Positions 53,574-62,549 of a stretch of 64,000 nucleotides of DNA are shown here, piece after piece. Location: contig NZ_CP051534.1 of the NCBI RefSeq assembly GCF_016748675.1, forward strand, positions 186,001 through 250,000. Direction: 5' to 3'. The stretch comes from Helicobacter pylori. GTDB taxonomy: Bacteria > Campylobacterota > Campylobacteria > Campylobacterales > Helicobacteraceae. Position 1 is the stretch's first letter. Each line of letters opens with the position of its first letter. Position numbers and translations under genes: made by a program. The notes beneath the pieces were generated by a model. It was not told where the DNA came from, did no database searches, and was given only the letters and a program-made list of their open reading frames with translations.

Positions 53574-54305
53574 TTATCGCTCAAGGAGATTGGGGCTAAA
53601 AATTTTCAAAGCGTTTTCTAAATCTTCTTTGGTGTCAATGCCCACGCTTTGGCTTTGAACGATTTTTACTAGAATCTTTTTTTGGTAATACAAAGCCCTT
53701 AATTGCTCTAATTTTTCTATTTCCTCTAAAGTGCATGGTTTGAAAGCGCATAGTTCTTCTAATATTTCTTTATTGTGAAACCCATAAATACCGATATGCC
53801 CTAAAAGGGGGGTTTGGCGTTTCGCATCAAAATCTCGTAAAAAGGGGATAAGGGAGCGCGAAAAATACAAGGCGTTATTTTGGCTATCTAAAACCACCTT
53901 GACTAAATTGGGGCTTTTGGCCTGCTCTTCATCAATGACTTTAGCGCAAGTCGTCATGAAAGGGGCGTTTTTGGTGGCTTCTAATAACGCTAAAATGACT
54001 TCTTTTTCTAAAAAAGGCTCATCGCCTTGCAAGTTTAAAACCCTTTCATCGTTTTTTAACCCTAAAATTTGCACCGCTTCCAAACAGCGTTCTGTGCCGC
54101 TATTATGGTGTTTGGAGGTTAGCACCGCTTTAATGTGGAATTTTTGGCACGCTTTCATGATGCTTTCATCATCGCAAGCGACTACGCATTCATCTACTAG
54201 ATTCGCATTTTTAGCGCAACGCACTACCATAGGCAAGCCAAAAATATCTTCTAGCACTTTATTTTCAAAACGACTGGATTTTAACCTAGCAGGAATGATA
54301 ATCAT
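53574..54305 (-). CDS. kdsB: 3-deoxy-manno-octulosonate cytidylyltransferase
   Basis: Activates KDO as CMP-KDO for LPS inner core synthesis in the cytoplasm. The 243 residues carry [15 protein letters not shown] at the N-terminus (nucleotide-binding RLxSxR), LQGDEPF as metal-binding motif, and [14 protein letters not shown]. Full length. Divergent from dsbK. Confidence 0.95.
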   Translation of the reverse strand: MIIIPARLKSSRFENKVLEDIFGLPMVVRCAKNANLVDECVVACDDESIMKACQKFHIKAVLTSKHHNSGTERCLEAVQILGLKNDERVLNLQGDEPFLEKEVILALLEATKNAPFMTTCAKVIDEEQAKSPNLVKVVLDSQNNALYFSRSLIPFLRDFDAKRQTPLLGHIGIYGFHNKEILEELCAFKPCTLEEIEKLEQLRALYYQKKILVKIVQSQSVGIDTKEDLENALKIFSPNLLER

Positions 54306-54345
54306 CTTTAAACCTTTTTAAGCCAAAATAGGGGGATTTTTATGG

Positions 54346-54351
54346 TATTAT
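54346..54351 (+). promoter_or_regulatory. -10 element for dsbK
   Basis: TATTAT in ATGGTATTATACCC, 62 bases before the ATG. Confidence 0.4.
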
Positions 54352-54413
54352 ACCCATTAAAAGCTTATTCCTTTTATTGTAAGGATTTAGGCTATTGAAC
54401 TTTAGGAGTTTTA

Positions 54414-55211
54414 ATGATATTAAGAGCGAGTGTGTTGAGCGCGTTACTTCTTGTAGGCTTAGGGGCAGCCCCTAAACATTCAGTTTCAGCTAATGACAAA
54501 CGGATGCAGGATAATTTGGTGAGCGTGATTGAAAAACAGACCAATAAAAAGGTGCGTATTTTAGAAATCAAACCTTTAAAATCCAGCCAGGATTTAAAAA
54601 TGGTCGTTATTGAAGATCCGGACACTAAATACAATATCCCGCTTGTGGTGAGTAAGGATGGCAATTTAGTCATAGGGCTTAGCAACATATTCTTTAGCAA
54701 TAAAAGCGATGATGTGAAATTAGTTGCCGAAACCAATCAAAAAATCCAAGCCCTTAACGCCACCCAACAAAATAGCGCGAAATTGAACGCTATTTTTAAT
54801 GAAATACCGGCTGATTATGCGATAGAGTTGCCTTCCACTAACGCTGCAAATAAGGATAAAATCCTTTACATTGTCTCTGATCCCATGTGCCCGCATTGCC
54901 AAAAAGAGCTCACTAAACTCAGGGATCACTTAAAAGAAAACACCGTGAGAATGGTTGTAGTGGGGTGGCTTGGGGTCAATTCGGCTAAAAAAGCGGCTTT
55001 AATCCAAGAAGAAATGGCGAAAGCTAGGGCTAGGGGAGCGAGCGTGGAAGATAAGATCTCTATTCTTGAAAAGATTTATTCCACCCAATACGATATTAAC
55101 GCTCAAAAAGAGCCTGAAGATTTACGCACTAAAGTGGAAAATACCACTAAAAAGATTTTTGAATCTGGCGTGATTAAGGGTGTGCCTTTCTTGTATCATT
55201 ATAAGGCATGA
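54414..55211 (+). CDS. dsbK: Periplasmic thiol oxidoreductase DsbK (HP0231-like)
   Basis: Introduces disulfide bonds into exported proteins. The 265 residues include a signal peptide (MILRASVLSALLLVGLGAAP), a DsbC/DsbG-like N-terminal dimerisation region, and a thioredoxin fold with CPHC at 159-162. The cis-Pro loop GVPFLYHY is near the C-terminus. It is known in H. pylori as the main DsbA-like oxidase despite its DsbG-type shape. The Cys-rich Hcp proteins in this window are obvious clients. A lipoprotein gene follows 15 bases later. Confidence 0.92.
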   Translation: MILRASVLSALLLVGLGAAPKHSVSANDKRMQDNLVSVIEKQTNKKVRILEIKPLKSSQDLKMVVIEDPDTKYNIPLVVSKDGNLVIGLSNIFFSNKSDDVKLVAETNQKIQALNATQQNSAKLNAIFNEIPADYAIELPSTNAANKDKILYIVSDPMCPHCQKELTKLRDHLKENTVRMVVVGWLGVNSAKKAALIQEEMAKARARGASVEDKISILEKIYSTQYDINAQKEPEDLRTKVENTTKKIFESGVIKGVPFLYHYKA

Positions 55212-55226
55212 TATAAGGTTACTCTC

Positions 55227-55874
55227 ATGAAAAAACCCTACAGAAAGATTTCTGATTATGCGATCGTGGGTGGTTTGAGCGCGTTAGTGATGGTAAGCAT
55301 TGTGGGGTGTAAGAGCAATGCTGATGATAAACCCAAAGAGCAAAGCTCTTTGAGCCAAAGCGTTCAAAAAGGTGCGTTTGTGATTTTAGAAGAGCAAAAG
55401 GATAAATCTTACAAGGTTGTTGAAGAATACCCTAGCTCAAGAACCCACATTATAGTGCGCGATTTGCAAGGCAATGAACGCGTGCTAAGCAACGAAGAGA
55501 TTCAAAAGCTCATCAAAGAAGAAGAAGCCAAAATTGATAACGGCACGAGCAAACTTGTCCAGCCTAATAATGGAGGGAGTAATGAAAGCTCAGGCTTTGG
55601 CTTGGGGAGCGCGATTTTAGGGAGCGCGGCGGGGGCGATTTTAGGGAGTTATATTGGCAATAAGCTTTTCAATAACCCTAATTACCAGCAAAACGCCCAA
55701 CGGACTTACAAATCCCCACAAGCTTACCAACGCTCTCAAAATTCCTTTTCTAAAAGTGCACCTAGCGCTTCAAGCATGGGTGGGGCGAGTAAGGGACAGA
55801 GCGGGTTTTTTGGCTCTAGCAGGCCTACTAGCTCGCCGGCGGTAAGCTCTGGGACAAGGGGCTTTAACGCATAA
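55227..55874 (+). CDS. UPF0323 family lipoprotein (HP0232-like)
   Basis: A 215-residue protein with a lipoprotein signal (lipobox SIVGC at about 24-28). A soluble domain (about 45-105) is followed by a glycine-rich hydrophobic stretch, [24 protein letters not shown] (about 127-150). That resembles a glycine-zipper, which can insert in membranes. The C-terminal tail is Ser/Gln/Gly-rich. Function unknown. It lies between dsbK and the GSP synthase-like gene on the same strand. Confidence 0.8.
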   Translation: MKKPYRKISDYAIVGGLSALVMVSIVGCKSNADDKPKEQSSLSQSVQKGAFVILEEQKDKSYKVVEEYPSSRTHIIVRDLQGNERVLSNEEIQKLIKEEEAKIDNGTSKLVQPNNGGSNESSGFGLGSAILGSAAGAILGSYIGNKLFNNPNYQQNAQRTYKSPQAYQRSQNSFSKSAPSASSMGGASKGQSGFFGSSRPTSSPAVSSGTRGFNA

Positions 55875-55894
55875 AATCTATTCAAGGCTAAAAA

Positions 55895-57067
55895 ATGCAA
55901 GTGATTCCTTTAAAACCTTTAGACAATAAGACCTTAGAAGAAATCGGCTTAGATTGGCACACGAATGACGACATGTCATCTTATATCGCTGATGAAATGG
56001 TGGTTGTTTCTCAAAAAGAAGCGGACGCTTATTATGACGCTTGTAATGAGCTTTATGACATGTTTGTGGAGACGGCTGAAGAGGCCATTAAAAACGATCG
56101 CTTTTTTGAATTGGATATTCCTAACGCGCTCATTCCTATGATCAAACAGAGTTTTGAAGAAGAAGTGCATTGGCATATTTACGGGCGTTTTGATTTAGCT
56201 GGGGGGCTTGATGGCAAGCCCATTAAATTACTGGAATTTAACGCTGATACCCCTACCATGCTCTATGAAACCGCGCTGATCCAATGGGCGTTACTCAAAG
56301 CGAATGGTTATGATGAAAACAAGCAATTCAATAACCTTTATGAAGCACTTGGCGAGAATTTTAAACGCATGGTAACTTTGGGCGAAGACACGAGCCGTTT
56401 TGAGGAAATGTATGAGGGGTGGAAAATCCTTTTTTCAAGCGTTAGGGGGAATATTGAAGAAGAGCGCACCATGCGTTTTTTGCAAGACGCTGCTCAGAGC
56501 GTGGGGTTTGAAACGGATTTTTCTTACATTGATGAGGTGGAATTTAATGCAGAAGAGGGCGTGTTTAAAAACGGCTTGAATTATGAGTTTTTATTCAAAC
56601 TAATCCCATGGGAAAATATCGCTATTGATGAGCCAGAATTAGCCCTTTTGATGCAAGGCATGATGGAAAATAAAAACACGATTTTTTTAAACCCGGCTTA
56701 TACGATCCTTTTCCAATCCAAGCGTTTTTTAAAACTTTTATGGGACAGATACCCCAACCACCCCTTATTGTTAGAAACGAGCTATGAGCCTTTAACCCAT
56801 AAAAAGCAAATCAAAAAAGTGGCTTTTGGTAGGGAAGGGGCGAATAGTGAAATCTTTGAAGCTTCCATGCAATCGCTTTTGAAAACGGACGGCGTTTATT
56901 CTAACCACAAGCCCGTTTATCAAGAGTTTTACGAGCTCAATTCGCATAACGGGCTGTATTACCAGCCTAACGTGTTTTTTGCTTATGAATCTTGCGCGCT
57001 AGGGTTTAGAAAAGGGGGGTTAATCTTGGATAATTTTTCTAAATTCGTGAGCCACAGGTTGCAATAA
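55895..57067 (+). CDS. Glutathionylspermidine synthase-type ATP-grasp protein
   Basis: A 390-residue cytoplasmic protein of the GSP_synth family. The ATP-grasp features GRFDLAGGLDGKPIKLLEFNADTPT and LLWDRYPNHPLLLE (nucleotide and metal site) are readable. Only the synthetase half is present; the amidase of E. coli Gsp is absent. Real substrate in H. pylori is unknown, and peptide-type ligation is inferred from the family. The stop overlaps the start of the next gene by one base. Confidence 0.88.
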   Translation: MQVIPLKPLDNKTLEEIGLDWHTNDDMSSYIADEMVVVSQKEADAYYDACNELYDMFVETAEEAIKNDRFFELDIPNALIPMIKQSFEEEVHWHIYGRFDLAGGLDGKPIKLLEFNADTPTMLYETALIQWALLKANGYDENKQFNNLYEALGENFKRMVTLGEDTSRFEEMYEGWKILFSSVRGNIEEERTMRFLQDAAQSVGFETDFSYIDEVEFNAEEGVFKNGLNYEFLFKLIPWENIAIDEPELALLMQGMMENKNTIFLNPAYTILFQSKRFLKLLWDRYPNHPLLLETSYEPLTHKKQIKKVAFGREGANSEIFEASMQSLLKTDGVYSNHKPVYQEFYELNSHNGLYYQPNVFFAYESCALGFRKGGLILDNFSKFVSHRLQ

Positions 57068-57597
57068 TGGTTGCAATGATGCGTTATTTTCACATCTATG
57101 CGACCACTTTTTTCTTCCCTTTGGCGCTCCTTTTTGCGGTTAGCGGGCTTTCATTGCTCTTTGGGGTGCGCCAAGACACTGGCGCTAACATTAAAGAGTG
57201 GGTTTTAGAAAAATCCTTAAAAAAAGAAGAACGATTGGATTTTTTGAAAGACTTTCTAAAAGAAAACCATGTCGCTATGCCTAAAAAAATAGAGCCTAGA
57301 GAGTATAGGGGAGCGTTGGTTATTGGCACGCCTTTGTATGAAATCAATCTTGAAACTAAAGGCGTTCAAACAAAAATCAAAACCATTGAAAGGGGCTTTT
57401 TAGGCGCGCTCATCATGCTGCATAAGGCTAAGGTAGGTATCGTGTTTCAAGTGCTTTTAGGGATTTTTTGCGTGTTTTTATTGTTGTTTTATTTGAGCGC
57501 GTTTTTAATGGTGGCTTTTAAGGACACTAAACGCATGTTTATAAGCGTTTTGATAGGGAGTATCGTGTTCTTTGGAGCGATCTATTGGTCTTTGTAG
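57067..57597 (+). CDS. PepSY-type integral membrane protein (HP0234-like)
   Basis: A 176-residue inner membrane protein. The first helix (about 6-33, YFHIYATTFFFPLALLFAV) resembles PepSY-associated TM proteins. A soluble loop (about 40-115) is followed by two C-terminal helices (LLGIFCVFLLLFYLSAFLMV and MFISVLIGSIVFFGAIYWSL). Function unknown; PepSY-TM proteins relate to iron or redox handling elsewhere. Coupled to the GSP synthase-like gene by a one-base overlap. Confidence 0.72.
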   Translation: MVAMMRYFHIYATTFFFPLALLFAVSGLSLLFGVRQDTGANIKEWVLEKSLKKEERLDFLKDFLKENHVAMPKKIEPREYRGALVIGTPLYEINLETKGVQTKIKTIERGFLGALIMLHKAKVGIVFQVLLGIFCVFLLLFYLSAFLMVAFKDTKRMFISVLIGSIVFFGAIYWSL

Positions 57598-57680
57598 GGT
57601 TTAAAAATATTAGCTTTGTTTTGAATGTTGGTTATGAAATCTAAAAAATGCCTTTGGGTGTTTTGATAACCAAAATAAAA

Positions 57681-57792
57681 AAGCTTGCGTAAGCGATAAT
57701 CTCTCATAACGCGCTCTTAGGGGGTTAGGAGAATTTAGTTTTGGGTTTGAAGAGGGCGTTAAAGTGCAAAATACCCCCTTATGAGTTTTAAA
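57681..57792 (+). repeat. Dispersed intergenic hairpin repeat, copy D
   Basis: Proximal hairpin GCTT-GCGT-AAGC (57683-57694), then GATAATCTCTCATAACGCGCTC. TTAGGGGGTTA pairs with ATACCCCCTTA across a loop containing TTAAAGTGCAAA, shared with copy B. Confidence 0.7.
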
Positions 57793-58001
57793 AACCCCAT
57801 TTTTTAAAAATTAAAGAATAACTAAACCAACAAACCCCTAAAACTCTATCTTTAAATTAAAAGCGTTTTTATCTGTCTCATTTAACAACAATTTTTGAAA
57901 GAACGCTTGAAATTTAACTATTTTTCGTTATTTTTGTCAAGTCTTTTTATAGTCGTGTGCATACCGCTCTGTTATCGTGTAACTCATGTTTATAGCGTGC
58001 T

Positions 58002-58007
58002 TATAAT
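58002..58007 (+). promoter_or_regulatory. Orphan -10 element in intergenic region
   Basis: TATAAT in GTGCTTATAATAAT, with no gene downstream on this strand. Confidence 0.35.
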
Positions 58008-58350
58008 AATAACCACGCAAAAGCCATAAATTAAAGCTATTGAAAAACACAACCAAACGCATATCTATCCATAGTGCAAAAACACGCTAAAACATTTTTA
58101 TAGGACTTTTAAACCTAAAACCCACTTCAAGCTAACCTAACAAAAATTTATACCATAAAAACACGCTAACAAACACAACCAAACAACCGCAAAAAACATT
58201 CAAAAAGTTTTCTTTTTGAAAACAGACAAAACCCTAAAAACACCAAAGATTAAAAAATTAATAGGGGGGATTTCTGCTTTAGCTCTTAAAACAAAGCCAA
58301 ATCTTTGAAAAGTTTTGAGTCAAACATAATTTAGGGGGTGGTTTAAATTT

Positions 58351-59418
58351 TCAATACCCCCTAAGTTTGGTGAGGTTTTCGCATGCTTGTTTCATGCCTA
58401 GCTTACAGCCCTTGTCATAAATCATTATGGCGTTTTCTTTATCTTTCATGTTGTAATACATGCCCGCTAGAGCGAAGCAACCCACTTCATCGCCCATATC
58501 GCAACCCCTTTCATAATTATCAAGGGCTTTCCTCAAGTCTTTTGGAACAGAGTCCCCTTGGGAATACATAAAGCCCATCCTAGAGCAACTCACCGCGCTC
58601 CCCATATCGCATGCCTGTTTGAAATAATCAAAAGCCTTTTGGGGATCTTTTTTGACATACCTGCCTAACATATACATAGAGCCTAAACTCGCGCAACCAC
58701 CAGAATTGTTTAAAGCACAAGCTTTTTGCAAATAATCAAACGCCACTTCAAAATCTTCATCAAGCCCTGCATCGCCATTTTCAAACAAACTCCCTAACGC
58801 ACGGCAAGCCTGCCCATCATCCAATCGGCACGCTTTCAAATAATAAATCACGGCTTTATGGTTGCTTTGTTTGACTTCTAAAAAGCCTTTTTCATAAGCC
58901 ACGCCCAAAACATAACACCCCTTAGCCATATCAAAATTACAGCTTTTTTGATAGTAGGTAACCGCTTGATCGGCATTGCCTTTGATTTTTCTATCATAAA
59001 TAATGCCTAAATTGTAGCAACTCTCAGGGTGTTTTAAAACGCACGCCTTAGCATAAGCGTCAATGGCCTCTTGATAATTTTGAGTCGTGCCTAACCCTTC
59101 ATCATAAAGCCCCCCTAAACCAAAACACCCTTCCCTATCATCAGCCTGGCATGCGGTTTTATAATATTCTAGGGCTTTTTTATAATCTATTCTAGTGCCT
59201 TGCCCGTTTTCATAAATGATTCCTAATTGCGTGCAACCTTCACTCACCCCATCGTTGCATGCTTTTTTAAAATAAGGCATTGCTTTAGAATAATTCCCGC
59301 TTTTATAGGCTCTTTCAGCAATCCCTAAAAAACTATTGTTTTGTTTCCCCCATAAATGGGCGTTCAAGCCCCAAAAAAATAACCCACAAACTAATATTTT
59401 TAAAATTTTGACACTCAT
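58351..59418 (-). CDS. hcpE: Cysteine-rich Sel1-repeat protein HcpE
   Basis: Secreted 355-residue Hcp family protein. The signal peptide (about 1-24, ending LWGK) is followed by about nine Sel1-like repeats of roughly 36 residues. Cys pairs seven residues apart (for example ACNDGVSEGC, ACQADDREGC, ACDMGSAVSC, GCDMGDEVGC) form the disulfide that closes each helix pair. Larger relative of HcpA. Likely folded by DsbK. Its stop codon lies in a G/C-rich hairpin arm. Confidence 0.92.
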   Translation of the reverse strand: MSVKILKILVCGLFFWGLNAHLWGKQNNSFLGIAERAYKSGNYSKAMPYFKKACNDGVSEGCTQLGIIYENGQGTRIDYKKALEYYKTACQADDREGCFGLGGLYDEGLGTTQNYQEAIDAYAKACVLKHPESCYNLGIIYDRKIKGNADQAVTYYQKSCNFDMAKGCYVLGVAYEKGFLEVKQSNHKAVIYYLKACRLDDGQACRALGSLFENGDAGLDEDFEVAFDYLQKACALNNSGGCASLGSMYMLGRYVKKDPQKAFDYFKQACDMGSAVSCSRMGFMYSQGDSVPKDLRKALDNYERGCDMGDEVGCFALAGMYYNMKDKENAIMIYDKGCKLGMKQACENLTKLRGY

Positions 59419-59510
59419 TTCTACCTTCTTTTAAATTCTGATTTTTAGAACCCTCTTTAATCAAAACAAAAAATGCAACGCTCCATTTTAGCATAAATCA
59501 AGCGCTTTGA

Positions 59511-59882
59511 TTAAGGCTTGGAAGAATCCTTATGCTCTTCTTTATGCTCTAAAGAGGTGATATAAAGGTAAATCGCTTGGATTTCTTCTAAATTCAGGTT
59601 GTATTTAGGCATCATGCCTTTGCCCAAACTCAAAGCGTCTTTAAAGGTTTTAAAATCCAAATGGTTGATTTTAGGGGCGTAGAGGATTTTTTTCTCGCCT
59701 TTTTCATAATAAAAGGTGATTTCTTGTTTTTCGCCTTTAATGCCATGGCATTTCGCGCACGCAACACCCCTAGGGTTTTTATAAAGAGCCATCCCGTATT
59801 CTAAATCAGAGATGAAATCCGCTTCCTTAGCGCTCAAACTTAACCACCACCAAAACAAAACTAGCGCGATAAACAAACGCAT
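59511..59882 (-). CDS. Small monohaem cytochrome c (HP0236-like)
   Basis: A 123-residue exported protein. The signal or anchor is about 1-18 (MRLFIALVLFWWWLSLSA); the haem-attachment motif is CAKCH at 42-46; the distal Met ligand is likely in GKGMMPKY (about 91-98). A His/Lys-rich tail follows. A periplasmic electron carrier is likely, partner unknown. Its start overlaps the hemC stop by one base, so a haem protein is co-expressed with haem synthesis genes. Confidence 0.8.
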   Translation of the reverse strand: MRLFIALVLFWWWLSLSAKEADFISDLEYGMALYKNPRGVACAKCHGIKGEKQEITFYYEKGEKKILYAPKINHLDFKTFKDALSLGKGMMPKYNLNLEEIQAIYLYITSLEHKEEHKDSSKP

Positions 59883-60802
59883 TAAAACAACTGCGCCTTT
59901 TCTAAAATCTCTTTAGCCCCGCTTTGTAAAAACGCTTCTAAAAGCTCTTGCACTAAATCAAACGCCTTAGCTTTATCCCCTTGCTTTTCTTTAGTGATGA
60001 CTTCTTTCCCATTAGGCAAGCCTAAAACCGCCTGGATTTTAACCCTATCGCCCATTAAACTCGCATGCACGCCTATAGGGATCTGACACCCCCCATTAAG
60101 CCCTTTGATAAATTCCCTTTCTAAATGGCAGCAAAACGCGCTTTCTTCATCGTTGAGTTTTTGAAGCGTAATAAAATGCTTGTGGTTTTTGAGCATTTCT
60201 ACCCCTAAAGCCCCCTGACCCATGCTAGGAATCATTTCTTTTACGCTAAAAGCCTTGCGGTATTTCGCTCCTTGAACGTTTAAGCGGCACAATCCGGCTT
60301 CAGCTAAAATGATAGCGTCAAATTCACCGCATTCAAGCTTTTTCAAACGGGTTTGGACATTCCCCCTTAAGCTTTCTGTGTCTAGATCCTGGCGCTTCAG
60401 TTTGAGTTGCATGGAGCGCCTTAAAGAAGTCGTGCCAACCTTGGCTCCTTTAGGCAAGCTCATCAAATCAGGGAATTTCACGCTCAAAAAAGTGTCCCTC
60501 ACATCAGCCCTTTTGGTGATGCATGCCAAGTCTAACCCCTTTTCAAACACGACCGGCACATCTTTTAAAGAATGCACCGCCAAATCAATTGCGCCTTTTA
60601 AAAGCAATTCTTCTAATTCCTTAGTGAATAGCCCCTTACCGCCGATCTTATTTAAGGGGGTGTCTAAGATTTTATCGCCCTTAGTCTTAACGATTTGAAT
60701 CTCGCTTTCTATAAAGCATTCTTTTTTCAGGCGTTCTTTAATGTGATTCGCTTGCCATAAGGCTAATTCGCTCCCCCTAGAGCCAATCACTAAATTTCCC
60801 AC
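59882..60802 (-). CDS. hemC: Porphobilinogen deaminase (hydroxymethylbilane synthase)
   Basis: Polymerises four porphobilinogens to hydroxymethylbilane. The 306 residues include the N-terminal IGSRGSELALWQA, the AVHSLKDVP catalytic region, GTTSLRR and GNVQTRL, and the dipyrromethane-cofactor Cys in NGGCQIPIGVHA. Sits in a minus-strand operon hemA-proS-hemC-cytochrome c. Confidence 0.96.
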   Translation of the reverse strand: MGNLVIGSRGSELALWQANHIKERLKKECFIESEIQIVKTKGDKILDTPLNKIGGKGLFTKELEELLLKGAIDLAVHSLKDVPVVFEKGLDLACITKRADVRDTFLSVKFPDLMSLPKGAKVGTTSLRRSMQLKLKRQDLDTESLRGNVQTRLKKLECGEFDAIILAEAGLCRLNVQGAKYRKAFSVKEMIPSMGQGALGVEMLKNHKHFITLQKLNDEESAFCCHLEREFIKGLNGGCQIPIGVHASLMGDRVKIQAVLGLPNGKEVITKEKQGDKAKAFDLVQELLEAFLQSGAKEILEKAQLF

Positions 60803-60812
60803 TCACTCCCCC

Positions 60813-62546
60813 TTATTCGCTCGCTAACATTTCTAAAATTTTTTCTTCTAATTCAATGTCTTTGATCGTTTGTTTTTCTAAATTAGCGCGTTTGATGCAT
60901 TCAAATTCCTTACTCTCTAAAGTTTGCTTCCCAACAATGAGTGCTAATCGTTCCCCAATCAATTCAAAATCCCTCATCTTCGCCCCAAAACGCGCGTCTC
61001 TGTCATCTAACAACGCATCAACGCCCTTTTGGAGCAGCCTTTCATACACTTCAAAAGCGAGTTTTTTTTGCGCTTCATCTTTCCAGTTAGAAACCACGAT
61101 CACCACATCAAAAGGAGCGGTATTTTTCGTCCATACACAGCCTAGATCATCGCTTTTTTGCTCTAAAATCGCGCTGAGCAATCGGCTAATGCCTATCCCA
61201 TAGCACCCCATTTCAAAAAATTGCTCCTTGCCATTCTTATCCAAGAAACTAGCCTTCAAGCTTTTAGCATAGCCTTGCCCGAGTTTGAAAATATGCCCCA
61301 CCTCCAAACTCTTATGGTATTTCAACGCTCCTTGACAATTAGGGCAACAATCGCTCTCTTTAACCTGGACAATATCCGCATAAACAAGATTTTCAAACCC
61401 TTTTAAATCCACGCCCACCGCATGAAAATCCTTTTCATTAGCCCCAACGATCAAGCAATCGCTCTCTTTTAAATCTTCATCAAAAATAATGTAAGAAACA
61501 TGCTTTTTCAAGCCATAAGGCCCTATAAAGCCCGCTATTAGTCCTGCGTGGTTTAAATCTTCTTGACTGGCCTCTCTTAATTCCAAAGCGTTCGCTCCTA
61601 TAATGTTCAAGGCGTTCAGGGCTTTAACTTCCTCTAAATTGTCATCGCCTCTAACAAAAAAGCACGCTAGGGTTTCTTTATCTCTATGGATCACTTTTTT
61701 AACAAGCGCTTTTAAAACAAAATAAGGCTCTGTTTTAAAAAACTCCGCCACGCTTTGCGCGCTGGTGGTATTAGGGGTAGGGAATTTCGCTAATTGCGCT
61801 TTGGGGACATTTAAAGGCTCAGGCCTTTTAGAGCGTTTAGCGATTTCAATATTGGCGGCATAATCGCAATTTTGACACACCACGATCGTGTCTTCCCCGC
61901 ATTCTGTTAAAACGACAAATTCCCTGCTTTTACTCCCTCCAATCGCCCCGCTATCCGCTTCCACAATGCGAAAATCCAAACCCAAATCGCTTAAAATCTC
62001 TTTATAAGCGCTTTGCGTGTTTAAAAATTCCTTATCCAAACTCTCAGCGTCTTCATGAAAGCTATAACCATCTTTCATGATAAATTCCCTCGCTCTCACC
62101 AGCCCGAATCGAGGGCGGATTTCATCACGGAATTTCGTGTGGATTTGATAGAGATGCATGGGTAATTGCTTGTAGCTTTTAATGAAATTAGCGGCAATTT
62201 CGGTGATATTTTCTTCTAAAGTGGGGCTTAAAACAAAATCATTGTTTTTGCGGTCTTTAAAAACCAGTAATTCCTTGCCGTATTTATCCAAACGGCCTGA
62301 TTTTTCCCACAAACTCGCCAAAACCACAAAACTCATTAAAATATTTTGCGCCCCATGCTCTTGCATGCGTTTGTGCGTGATGTTTTCTATTTTGTCTAGC
62401 ACTTTTTTAGCTAAGGGCAAAAAATTATAAATCCCGCTGCCTACTTGATAAATGTATCCTGCTTGAGCTAAGTGCTTATGGCTTTTTAACACGGCATCTT
62501 TTGGGGGTTCTTTGAGAGTGGGGGCAAAGAGTTTTGAAAATAGCAT
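60813..62546 (-). CDS. proS: Prolyl-tRNA synthetase
   Basis: Class II synthetase of the bacterial type, 577 residues. Motif 1 lies in the [17 protein letters not shown] region, motif 2 is [23 protein letters not shown], then a long editing (INS) domain, and motif 3 [13 protein letters not shown]. The C-terminal anticodon-binding domain contains [15 protein letters not shown]. It is three bases downstream of hemA and ten bases before hemC. Confidence 0.97.
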   Translation of the reverse strand: MLFSKLFAPTLKEPPKDAVLKSHKHLAQAGYIYQVGSGIYNFLPLAKKVLDKIENITHKRMQEHGAQNILMSFVVLASLWEKSGRLDKYGKELLVFKDRKNNDFVLSPTLEENITEIAANFIKSYKQLPMHLYQIHTKFRDEIRPRFGLVRAREFIMKDGYSFHEDAESLDKEFLNTQSAYKEILSDLGLDFRIVEADSGAIGGSKSREFVVLTECGEDTIVVCQNCDYAANIEIAKRSKRPEPLNVPKAQLAKFPTPNTTSAQSVAEFFKTEPYFVLKALVKKVIHRDKETLACFFVRGDDNLEEVKALNALNIIGANALELREASQEDLNHAGLIAGFIGPYGLKKHVSYIIFDEDLKESDCLIVGANEKDFHAVGVDLKGFENLVYADIVQVKESDCCPNCQGALKYHKSLEVGHIFKLGQGYAKSLKASFLDKNGKEQFFEMGCYGIGISRLLSAILEQKSDDLGCVWTKNTAPFDVVIVVSNWKDEAQKKLAFEVYERLLQKGVDALLDDRDARFGAKMRDFELIGERLALIVGKQTLESKEFECIKRANLEKQTIKDIELEEKILEMLASE

Positions 62547-62549
62547 GCA

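Larger units (their letters stand above)
57598..58350. other. 753-base gap between convergent genes, repeat copy D and an orphan promoter
   Basis: No gene-sized frame. It holds repeat copy D (57681-57792) and a plus-strand TATAAT (58002-58007). A long A/C-rich, G-poor stretch (58020-58250) contains two near-duplicates of AAAAACACGCTAA (about 58078 and 58156) and of ACACAACCAAAC (about 58047 and 58173). A transcript starting near 58014 would have no ORF of note, so a small RNA is possible. Near the end, TTAGGGGGT and ACCCCCTAA pair around the hcpE stop. Confidence 0.5.

Noticed and set aside
58030..58250. CRISPR-like array in the A/C-rich region
   Set aside because: The near-repeats are only 12-13 bases, irregularly spaced and just two copies each; no cas genes nearby.
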